A stretch of DNA of 40,997 nt from NCBI GenBank assembly GCA_937959395.1, contig CALGLR010000087.1:1-40997 (forward strand), given 5' to 3'. Position numbers and translations under genes: made by a program. The notes beneath the pieces were generated by a model. That model was given only the letters and a program-made list of their open reading frames with translations. It was not told where the DNA came from and made no database searches. Of this stretch, positions 1 to 6,081 are shown piece by piece; within the stretch, counting starts at the first letter, position 1, and every line of letters starts with the position of its first letter. This DNA comes from an uncultured Flavobacteriaceae bacterium. GTDB lineage: Bacteria > Bacteroidota > Bacteroidia > Flavobacteriales > Flavobacteriaceae.

Positions 1-456
1 GATTTGTTTCGAGAGATCATAACTCAATAACGGTTTTAAAGTGTCAATTTTAAAACCTTGGGATACCTATGTCTTGATGTGAAAAATCACGTGATTTATA
101 AATTTATTAGACACATTATACTCAAGTACAACTCAAAAAACAGCTTAGAAATTACAAAATATAAAGAAATAAGTAATTGTAAAATATAATATTGAATGAT
201 TGACCAAAATATTATTCCGATGAATAATGCGGGTTATATTAATATTTACTCGAAATATTACCTCTTACTCAAACCTATTTTAATACTCTTTATTACTTAT
301 CCAGCCATTTCTGGTATGCTATAGATTGAAAATACAATAGATTTTCTAACATCGAAAGCAGTTTTAATCAAGCTGTCCAATCATAAGGAACTTTTGTCCA
401 TTTTTTCAAGAGACATTCGGTTGCATCTTTGCATTGTATTTAAACTTAAACGAATT
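1..456. other. Gene-free AT-rich lead-in
   Basis: I see no convincing coding region here. A 16-codon open stretch from position 3 to a TAA at 51-53 could be the tail of a gene cut by the window edge, but it is too short to identify. It overlaps an inverted repeat (GGTTTTAAA at 32-40 with TTTAAAACC at 49-57), which may act as a weak terminator for whatever lies upstream. A perfect 14-bp palindrome, AAATCACGTGATTT, sits at 84-97 and could be a binding site for a dimeric regulator. The rest is low-complexity AT-rich sequence. Confidence 0.4.
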
Positions 457-555
457 ATGAAAATAACAGAAAATAACCCATGTCCTAATTGTTGGGGATA
501 TCAAATTTACGAAGACAAGCAACAAGATCAACAACAATGTAAGTGTAACAATTAA
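457..555 (+). CDS. Small Cys-rich peptide (32 aa), CPNCWGYQ motif
   Basis: A 32-codon ORF starting at ATG 457 and ending in TAA at 553-555. It encodes an N-terminal CPNC pair (residues 9 and 12) followed by WGYQ, a Gln/Asp-rich middle, and a CKC pair (residues 28 and 30) near the end. Four cysteines in 32 residues suggest a metal-binding knuckle or redox peptide. It lies 69 nt upstream of the AhpD-like gene on the same strand, so the two are probably co-transcribed. From memory, short CPNCWG-type peptides recur beside such genes in Flavobacteriaceae, but I cannot verify this here. The function is unknown. Confidence 0.6.
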   Translation: MKITENNPCPNCWGYQIYEDKQQDQQQCKCNN

Positions 556-585
556 AAACGACTATAAAACAACAAATTAAACCGA

Positions 586-603
586 TTCCCACCTTCGTGG
601 GAA
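586..603 (+). promoter_or_regulatory. Intercistronic hairpin upstream of AhpD-like gene
   Basis: A perfect 7-bp stem (TTCCCAC / GTGGGAA) closes a 4-nt CTTC loop, 22 nt before the ATG at 625. No T-run follows, so it is not a terminator. It may stabilise the mRNA or tune expression between the small peptide and the AhpD-like gene. Confidence 0.5.
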
Positions 604-624
604 AAATAAAAACAATTTATTATT

Positions 625-1185
625 ATGAGCACAAGAATAGAAACATTAAACCCTGAAACAACGACTGGAAAATCAAAAGAATTATTTGATGCTGTTCAAA
701 ACAAATTAGGGTTCATACCTAATCTTATTAAAGTCTTTGGAAATTCTCCAGCAACTCTACAAAGTTATTTAAGTTTAGGAGAATTAACAGCTAGTGGAAA
801 CTTTAGCAGCAAATATAGAGAACAATTAGCTTTAGCAATTGCTGAGGAGAACTCTTGTAATTATTGCTTATCTGCCCACACTGCAATTGGAAAAATGAAT
901 GGTTTAACACCAGAACAAACAGAAAAAAGCAGACAAGGTATTGCAGATGATATTAAAGATCAAGCTGGACTTCAATTTGCAAAAGAGGTTACAAAAAACA
1001 GAGGACAAGTTTCAACTGAATCTATTAAAGTAGTAAAAGAAGCAGGTTATAATGATGGTGACATTTTAGAAATTGTATTAAATGTAGTTTCTAATACCTT
1101 AACAAATTATGTAAACCATATTGCAGAAACTGTAGTAGATTTTCCTTCAGTAGAAGCTGGAAAATTCACAGTAACAACAAACTAA
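625..1185 (+). CDS. AhpD-like / carboxymuconolactone decarboxylase family protein
   Basis: This 186-aa protein has the AhpD-like fold signature. Residues 74-85 hold Glu, then CNYC (Cys78, Cys81), then a conserved His at 85, which is the redox-active CxxC...H arrangement of alkylhydroperoxidase-like proteins. The family members are all-helical and use the CxxC pair to reduce hydroperoxides or to accept electrons from a thiol partner. There is no signal peptide, so it is cytoplasmic. ATG 625 follows an A-rich leader typical of Bacteroidota. It is followed 44 nt later by a cupredoxin-like gene, suggesting a small redox-stress operon with the Cys-rich peptide upstream. The true substrate is unknown. 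Confidence 0.85.
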   Translation: MSTRIETLNPETTTGKSKELFDAVQNKLGFIPNLIKVFGNSPATLQSYLSLGELTASGNFSSKYREQLALAIAEENSCNYCLSAHTAIGKMNGLTPEQTEKSRQGIADDIKDQAGLQFAKEVTKNRGQVSTESIKVVKEAGYNDGDILEIVLNVVSNTLTNYVNHIAETVVDFPSVEAGKFTVTTN

Positions 1186-1229
1186 TTAATAAAAAAAAAG
1201 AATAAAACTTAATTTAAAAAACTATAATC

Positions 1230-1613
1230 ATGAAAAAATTAATAATCGGTATTTTCTTATTAGCAATTAATTTTACTATTAGTGCACAAGATAAAATGAT
1301 GAAACATGATGCTATAACAAAAACAGTAGCATTAGAGCAAACAAAAGGAGAGTTTACTCAAAAATCTATAACACTTTCTGAAGGCACTTACGTTTTCGAA
1401 ATTGCAAATGCAGGTGTAGACCATGAGGTCGGTTTTGTATTAGCTCCAAAAGGAAAAACAGATGCTGCAGACCATATTAAAGAAGCATATGTTACAGCTG
1501 CGGTGCCAACAGATGCAAAAGGACATTCTAATAAAGTAACATTAACGAAAGGGGAATATGTTTATTTCTGCCCTTTAAACCCTACACCACAATATACTTT
1601 GGTAGTAAAGTAA
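1230..1613 (+). CDS. Exported cupredoxin-like protein
   Basis: This 127-aa protein has a clear signal peptide (MKKLIIGIFLLAINFTISAQ, residues 1-20) and a single cupredoxin-like beta-sandwich. His65 (in VDHEVGF) and Cys114 (in YFCPLNPTP) sit where the first His and the Cys of a type 1 copper site would be. The segment after the cysteine reads PLNPTPQYTLVV and lacks the usual second His and Met ligands, so the copper site is either atypical or lost. It is probably periplasmic. It shares an operon with the AhpD-like gene and ends just before a bidirectional terminator. The fold is fairly sure; copper binding is not. Confidence 0.75.
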   Translation: MKKLIIGIFLLAINFTISAQDKMMKHDAITKTVALEQTKGEFTQKSITLSEGTYVFEIANAGVDHEVGFVLAPKGKTDAADHIKEAYVTAAVPTDAKGHSNKVTLTKGEYVYFCPLNPTPQYTLVVK

Positions 1614-1630
1614 GTTGTTTTGTTTGATAG

Positions 1631-1671
1631 AAAACGAGCTTCCTAATTCATTTAGGTTTGCTCGTTTTTTT
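1631..1671. terminator. Bidirectional intrinsic terminator
   Basis: An outer stem, AAACGAGC / GCTCGTTT, encloses an inner CCTAA / TTAGG pair. It is followed by a T-run on the plus strand and preceded by an A-run (a T-run on the minus strand). It separates the convergent cupredoxin-like gene and the ACT-like gene, whose stop codon lies in the T-tract. Confidence 0.8.
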
Positions 1672-2335
1672 ATTTAATGATACTTTTTAAATTTTTAATA
1701 ACAGAAAACGCTTTTCCTATTAAATCATCTTCTACTAAAATCGTAAATTCATTTGTTGTTGATACCACTTCATACAACGCAATACCTTCCCATGCTAATC
1801 TTTTAAATATTTGATAATACAATCCTGTTATTCTGGAATTATCTTTGGGCAATTGAATACTAATTGCAGAAAGTTTTTCTTTTAAACCTATTCTCACTTC
1901 ATTTGAAAAATTATCTAAAACCTTATTTTTTTCTGAACTAGAAATAATAATATTACTTTCATAAATTCCACGAGTAAACGCATAAAAAATATTTTCTTTA
2001 ATAGGGATTTGATCTAATATCCTTGTATGACTAGTAATTAACGTATCTGAATTTTGAAATGTAAAATCACTTAAATTAGAACGCACCGTTATATCCCCTA
2101 AATTATTAAGAACTTTCATTAATTTCATTGAATTCCTAATATCTGTTGGAGAATTATAACGTCGTAAAGCCATCATTATAGCGCCTGGCTTAACTTCTTT
2201 TTTTAACATAACTCCTATTTTTTCTTGTAATTCTTCTGCTAAAGCAGAATAATTTATAATTTGTCTTGAAAGCGCTTCTTCTAAAAAAGGTTGTGCTTTT
2301 AGTACTTCTTCTACACAGGATGCAATTGTTCTCAT
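1670..2335 (-). CDS. ACT-like domain protein, divergent from lysC
   Basis: A 221-aa soluble protein without signal peptide. The N-terminal ~75 residues are helical and contain a stretch (KPGAIMMALRRY) that could be part of a winged-helix-like fold. The C-terminal ~60 residues, including IALYEVVSTTNEFTILVED, strongly resemble the ACT repeats of aspartate kinases, which have a beta-strand, then EVVST, then a hydrophobic strand and an acidic turn. It is transcribed divergently from lysC with only 102 nt between the starts. An amino-acid-sensing regulator of lysC or of lysine/threonine metabolism is plausible, but that role is inferred from position and fold alone. Confidence 0.65.
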   Translation of the reverse strand: MRTIASCVEEVLKAQPFLEEALSRQIINYSALAEELQEKIGVMLKKEVKPGAIMMALRRYNSPTDIRNSMKLMKVLNNLGDITVRSNLSDFTFQNSDTLITSHTRILDQIPIKENIFYAFTRGIYESNIIISSSEKNKVLDNFSNEVRIGLKEKLSAISIQLPKDNSRITGLYYQIFKRLAWEGIALYEVVSTTNEFTILVEDDLIGKAFSVIKNLKSIIK

Positions 2336-2409
2336 TTGTTAATTATTTAACATTCTGTGTAAAAATAGTCAAAATTTTTTATTTTCATTTAATATCCAAT
2401 AACGCTACT

Positions 2410-2417
2410 TACATTTG
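2410..2417 (+). promoter_or_regulatory. lysC promoter -7 element
   Basis: TACATTTG is an exact match to the Bacteroidota -7 consensus TAnnTTTG, 20 nt before the lysC ATG. A -33 TTG is not evident at the usual distance (TTT at 2388-2390). It implies a very short leader. Confidence 0.6.
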
Positions 2418-2437
2418 CACCTCAAAAGAAAAGTAAA

Positions 2438-3793
2438 ATGCTTGTATTAAAGTTTGGTGGAACATCTGTAGGCTCTATTAGCAACATCGTTAATGTGAAA
2501 AACATTATCAATGACGGTCAAAAGAAAGTTGTAGTATTATCTGCAATGTCTGGAACCACAAATACTTTAGTAGACATATCTAAATATATACAATTAGGAA
2601 ACATTGAAGAAGCACTATTGTATATAGATGCCTTAAACGAGCATTACAATAAGACTGTAAATGAATTACTTTATCAGTCACATTTAATTGAAGAAACTAA
2701 TAATTATGTAAACTCTATTTTTAATAGTTTAAGAGCTATTACCAAAGAGTTACACACAGAATTAATTCACAATATAATAGTCGCTCAAGGTGAGCTTTTA
2801 TCAACTTTTATTTTTAGTAGATATTTACTTCAGGAAGATATAAATGCACAGTTACTTCCTGCTTTAGATTTCATGAGAATTGATAAAAACTGTGAGCCAG
2901 ATAATTTCTATATCAAACAAAATTTGAATAGAATACTAGAGCACACAAAACCTTCAGAGATCTATGTTACTCAAGGATTTATTTCATTAGACGCAGAAGG
3001 AAATATTTCAAACTTAAAACGTGGAGGAAGCGATTATACAGCAACAATAATAGGGGCTGTTTTAAAAGCTAAAGAAGTACAGATCTGGACAGACATTGAT
3101 GGTTTTCATAATAATGATCCAAGATTTGTAGAGAATACGAAAGCAATTTCTAACCTGTCTTTCGATGAATCTGCAGAATTGGCTTATTTTGGAGCAAAAA
3201 TATTACACCCTCAAACAGTTATGCCTGTTAGAGCGTTTAATATTCCTGTTCGTTTAAAAAACACAATGTCTCCAGAATCTTATGGCACTTTAATTACCAA
3301 TAAAATTCATGGTGAGGGTATTAAAGCTATAGCCGCGAAAGATTCAATAATTGCTATAAAAATAAAGTCTGAAAGAATGCTTCAAGCACATGGCTTTTTA
3401 AAGAAAGTTTTTGAAATTTTTGAAAGACACGAAACCGCTATAGATATGATTACAACTTCGGAAGTTGCTGTTTCATTAACTATAGATGATGATAAAAACC
3501 TAGAACCTATTATTAATGAATTAGAAAAAATTGCAAAAGTAGAGGTAGATGATTACATGTCTATTGTTTGCTTAGTAGGTAATTCTATAATATATCATCA
3601 AGACACTCCTAATTTATTTCAAGTTTTACAGGATGTAACTGTAAGAATGATTTCATATGGAGGAAGCAATAATAATATCTCTTTACTAATAAATACCAGT
3701 GACAAACTTGAAACATTAAAAAAACTACACCGCTATGTTTTTGAAGGATCAAAAGAACTAGCAAAACTCAAAGCAGATTATGCTTTAAGTTAA
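2438..3793 (+). CDS. lysC: Aspartate kinase (monofunctional)
   Basis: This 451-aa enzyme phosphorylates L-aspartate, the first step of the pathway to lysine, diaminopimelate, threonine and methionine. The N-terminal kinase signature KFGGTSVGS is at residues 5-13. RGGSDYTAT (about 195-203) and the WTDIDGFHNNDPR segment form the nucleotide/aspartate site. Two ACT domains fill the last ~150 residues (from about 300), including MITTSEVAVSLTI and SYGGSNNNISLLI. The length fits a monofunctional class III-type enzyme with no homoserine dehydrogenase fusion. It is expressed from its own promoter (-7 at 2410) and ends in tandem terminators. The divergent neighbour carries an ACT-like domain. Confidence 0.95.
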   Translation: MLVLKFGGTSVGSISNIVNVKNIINDGQKKVVVLSAMSGTTNTLVDISKYIQLGNIEEALLYIDALNEHYNKTVNELLYQSHLIEETNNYVNSIFNSLRAITKELHTELIHNIIVAQGELLSTFIFSRYLLQEDINAQLLPALDFMRIDKNCEPDNFYIKQNLNRILEHTKPSEIYVTQGFISLDAEGNISNLKRGGSDYTATIIGAVLKAKEVQIWTDIDGFHNNDPRFVENTKAISNLSFDESAELAYFGAKILHPQTVMPVRAFNIPVRLKNTMSPESYGTLITNKIHGEGIKAIAAKDSIIAIKIKSERMLQAHGFLKKVFEIFERHETAIDMITTSEVAVSLTIDDDKNLEPIINELEKIAKVEVDDYMSIVCLVGNSIIYHQDTPNLFQVLQDVTVRMISYGGSNNNISLLINTSDKLETLKKLHRYVFEGSKELAKLKADYALS

Positions 3794-3866
3794 AAAAAAT
3801 GATAGCTCAGGCTTAAAAATATAGATACCGAAAAAGAAAAATTTATTATCTAAGTTTGATTATTGT

Positions 3867-3917
3867 GAAAACGGGTCTTCCCTCATTAATAGTGAGTGTT
3901 GGCTCGTTTTTTTGTGT
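3867..3917 (+). terminator. Intrinsic terminator of lysC
   Basis: An imperfect stem-loop built from AAACGGGTC pairing with GGCTCGTTT, with an inner CTCATT/AGTGAG pair, is followed by a run of Ts at 3907-3913. Confidence 0.65.
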
Positions 3918-3935
3918 TAATAAATCTAACTAATT

Positions 3936-3977
3936 AAAAAGGGAATGGGGTTAGTTTAATCCATTCCCTTTTTAGTT
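3936..3977. terminator. Bidirectional terminator
   Basis: A perfect stem, AAAAAGGGAATGG with CCATTCCCTTTTT, has an A-run on the left and a T-run on the right. It is mainly placed to end the minus-strand gene at 4002-4514 and backs up the lysC terminator. Confidence 0.8.
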
Positions 3978-4001
3978 TTATTTCTAAATTCTTAAGTAAT
4001 A

Positions 4002-4514
4002 TTATAAAGCACGTTTAAAAATATATCTTGTTATAAAGATTCCTTTTCCATCTTTGTCTCCAGAATCACTCTCAACTGCACTAGTTACAAAAGCGAGATC
4101 CCAACCTTCAGATAACATTGTTGTTAATTTAGAAGATATAACAGCATCATTAGCAGCTATATTCTGAAAACGAATACCTCCAAGATTATAAAAATTTAAT
4201 AATTTGGTTTCTTCAAAATTCTTAACACGAATTTCCTTCCTTTTCGACTTATTCCTTTTATTGTCTTCTTCTGTTTGGGTAGAAGTAAATTCCTTATAAT
4301 CTCTTTCTGAATTCGAAGAAATTATACGCGAACGACCCAGTCCACTTGGCACAATAGATTCTACACTAGTAACAACTTTTATTTCAAATCTAGGATTAGT
4401 AACACCTATTTTATTATCAATACCTACTTTGTTATCGATAGTTGATTCTACTGCGTTTTGAGCATTAATTAATGATGCTACTGAAATTGATAATAAGAAT
4501 AATAGTTTTTTCAT
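4002..4514 (-). CDS. Exported protein of unknown function (170 aa)
   Basis: It starts with a standard signal peptide (MKKLLFLLSISVASLINAQ, residues 1-19), so the product is periplasmic or outer-membrane facing. A polar, charged middle (about 70-105, rich in Lys/Arg/Glu) is followed by a small C-terminal domain with LLNFYNLGGIRFQNIAAND and LSEGWDLAFVTSAV. The 'EGW-x-L-hydrophobic' strand is reminiscent of small DUF4177-like folds, but I do not recognise the family. It has its own promoter, with the -7 element at 4561-4568. Its upstream region abuts the truncated pepP copy, so it marks one edge of the inserted effector block. Confidence 0.7.
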   Translation of the reverse strand: MKKLLFLLSISVASLINAQNAVESTIDNKVGIDNKIGVTNPRFEIKVVTSVESIVPSGLGRSRIISSNSERDYKEFTSTQTEEDNKRNKSKRKEIRVKNFEETKLLNFYNLGGIRFQNIAANDAVISSKLTTMLSEGWDLAFVTSAVESDSGDKDGKGIFITRYIFKRAL

Positions 4515-4560
4515 TATGATTTATTTTAAAGGATTTAATCCTTCTTTTCAATAACGATGC

Positions 4561-4591
4561 CAAAACTATATTTAATTCATTATTTCTTCAA
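4561..4591 (-). promoter_or_regulatory. Promoter of the 4002-4514 gene
   Basis: On the minus strand TAGTTTTG (4561-4568) is an exact TAnnTTTG -7 element. TTG (4589-4591) lies 20 nt upstream of it, the usual spacing for the -33 element. The -33 trinucleotide falls inside the duplicated pepP 3' fragment, which begins at 4571. Confidence 0.6.
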
Positions 4592-4659
4592 TTTCATCTG
4601 CTTCAATAGGAATATTAGGCATTAAATTAAAAGGGGCTCCTTTTTCTTTAATAACAACA
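4571..4659 (-). pseudogene. Truncated second copy of the pepP 3' end
   Basis: These 89 bases align without gaps to the last 89 bases of the intact pepP region (8791-8879) with 6 mismatches by eye, about 93% identity. The frame is kept to the stop codon and encodes a tail reading KEKGAPFNLMPNIPIEADE then IEEIMN. The intact gene has R instead of P and IEDLMN at the end. Differences are mostly synonymous or conservative, suggesting descent from a functional, diverged pepP. At its pepP-internal edge it is fused to the 5' end of a lipoprotein gene across a shared CAACA. Confidence 0.85.
4571..4659. repeat. Direct repeat, left copy (pepP 3' end)
   Basis: This is the partner of 8791-8879, in the same orientation and 4,220 bp away. 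The two copies bracket the lipoprotein stub, two lipoprotein genes, the TssD-metalloprotease gene and the helical-repeat gene. Recombination between them would excise the block and leave a whole pepP. Confidence 0.8.
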
Positions 4660-4693
4660 AAAACAAGACACTAAACTTTAAAATTCTACACAT
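4622..4693 (-). pseudogene. Chimeric stub: 5' end of a third lipoprotein copy fused to pepP remnant
   Basis: An ORF of 23 codons starts at 4693. Its first ~15 residues (MCRILKFSVLFLLLL) are nearly identical to the signal sequence of the lipoprotein encoded at 4696-5388. At the DNA level, 4655-4693 matches 5350-5388 with one mismatch. The reading frame then runs out of frame into the pepP remnant and stops at 4622-4624. The stub sits immediately after the stop of the 4696-5388 gene, just as that gene sits after the next copy, so it is the residue of a third tandem copy. Confidence 0.8.
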
Positions 4694-4695
4694 TT

Positions 4696-5388
4696 TTAAT
4701 CCTCAATAAGATGCGATACACCATTATCTATTTTGGCTCTACTGTATTCTTTTTTAATTTTTTCACCTGTTTTCCCATCTAAAGTAATCGTTATAGTACT
4801 CATAAAAACATGATCATTGTCTTTTGGTTTATAAGGCACTAAACCATATGATATTGTCCAAACAATAGGATCGTTTTCTGTAAGGTTTGAAGAGTCTGTT
4901 CGCCATAAGTAAACTTTTACAGCATGGGTTTTAGGAGTTTTGGGTTTGTCTTCGATTTCGTTGTCTTTGCAATATTGTAAAACATCTTCTAGGGTAAAAT
5001 TGAAGTACTTGTCAAAATCTTCAACTTTTTCGATTTCTCCATTTTCTTTATACCAGATAAACTTTCCTATGCGAAGAGTTGAATCAAAATACTGTCCTGT
5101 TAGTTTTAGTTTTCCATTTTTTATAAACACCCTAGATTGGGTAGTTTTTATCCCTTTTGGAGTTATCCTTTCATCATAATACTCACCTATATCTCGTTGA
5201 ATAACAAAATCTTCATTAGGTAAATAAAAACTATATTCATCTCCTATTTTATTTTTTTCAAAAATAGCTATATCAAAAGTGTCTATTTCTTGTGTCATTT
5301 TAGTTGTGTCTTGAGATAGTTTATTATTTTGTTCTTTACAACGCAAAAGCAACAAAAACAAGACACTAAACTTTAAAACTCTACACAT
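4696..5388 (-). CDS. Lipoprotein A, candidate immunity protein (tandem paralogue)
   Basis: This 230-aa lipoprotein has a short signal ending in LLLLRC (lipid-modified Cys at residue 17). A region resembling MORN-type antitoxin-like repeats follows (VFIKNGKLKLTGQYF, then IWYKENGEIEKVEDF). A conserved C-terminal domain contains FTLEDVLQYCKDN, LWRTDSS, WTISYGL and ITLDGKTGEKIKKEY. It is clearly paralogous to the next gene, 5391-6080, with which it shares these motifs. Spacing to that gene is 2 nt, so they are translationally coupled. Its position right after a secreted-effector-type gene, export as a lipoprotein and tandem duplication are typical of immunity proteins. That role is inferred, not demonstrated. 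Confidence 0.75.
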   Translation of the reverse strand: MCRVLKFSVLFLLLLRCKEQNNKLSQDTTKMTQEIDTFDIAIFEKNKIGDEYSFYLPNEDFVIQRDIGEYYDERITPKGIKTTQSRVFIKNGKLKLTGQYFDSTLRIGKFIWYKENGEIEKVEDFDKYFNFTLEDVLQYCKDNEIEDKPKTPKTHAVKVYLWRTDSSNLTENDPIVWTISYGLVPYKPKDNDHVFMSTITITLDGKTGEKIKKEYSRAKIDNGVSHLIED

Positions 5389-5390
5389 TT

Positions 5391-6080
5391 TTAGTTCTCA
5401 ATAAGATGCCATTCATCATCTATTTTGGCTCTCTTATATTCTTTCTTAATTTCTTTGCCTGTTTTACCATCTAATGTAATCTTGAAAAACGTTGCAAATA
5501 ATCTATTAGTTCCTTTTGGAGTATAAGGTATTAAACCGTAAGAAATGGTCCAAAATATTGGGTCGTTTTCAGTTAAAGAAGAGGAGTCTGTTCTCCATAA
5601 ATGAATTTTCACTTCACGAGAAGTAGACGTTTTTTCTTTTTCAACAATAGTATTGTCTTTACAATATTGTAAAACATCTTCTAAAGTGAATTTGTAATGG
5701 TTTTCAAAATTTTTAATTTGAGATGTTTCTCCTTTTTCATTAAAATATTTATAATCTCCAATTAAAACACGATCATACAATGACCCTAGTTCTTTTAATT
5801 TACCATTTTTGAAAAAAATTTTATAATCACTAAACTTACTATTTGCTTTATGAGTAGTTTCTGTATAAAAATCAATTTCTTCACTTTGCTGTACATAATC
5901 TCCATTAGACTTATAAAACTCGTATTGTTTTAACTCACTATCTTTATGTTTATCAAACGTTTTGATATCGAAACTATCTAATTGTTGTACCATCTTTTTT
6001 TCTTCTTTTTGTGGTTTTTTATTTTGTCCTTTACAAGATAAATTTGACAGGATCAATACTATTATAATTACTCTATACAT
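5391..6080 (-). CDS. Lipoprotein B, candidate immunity protein (tandem paralogue)
   Basis: A 229-aa lipoprotein with lipobox LSNLSC (Cys16). Layout is as in the paralogue downstream: a Lys/Glu-rich linker, a MORN-like segment (IFFKNGKLKELGSL and KYFNEKGETSQIKNF), then a domain with FTLEDVLQYCKDN, LWRTDSSSLTENDPI, ITLDGKTGKEIKKEY and a W-H-L-I-E-N end. It begins 1 nt after the stop of the TssD-metalloprotease gene, so it is the closest partner and the most likely cognate immunity protein. Divergence from its paralogue is largest in the N-terminal half, which would fit specificity change after duplication. I cannot assign a known family. Confidence 0.75.
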   Translation of the reverse strand: MYRVIIIVLILSNLSCKGQNKKPQKEEKKMVQQLDSFDIKTFDKHKDSELKQYEFYKSNGDYVQQSEEIDFYTETTHKANSKFSDYKIFFKNGKLKELGSLYDRVLIGDYKYFNEKGETSQIKNFENHYKFTLEDVLQYCKDNTIVEKEKTSTSREVKIHLWRTDSSSLTENDPIFWTISYGLIPYTPKGTNRLFATFFKITLDGKTGKEIKKEYKRAKIDDEWHLIEN

Positions 6081-6081
6081 A

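Noticed and set aside
394-431. Promoter for the small Cys-rich peptide (TTG at 394, CATCTTTG at 424)
   Set aside because: The -7 box has a mismatch at its first base and the 27-nt spacer is too long.
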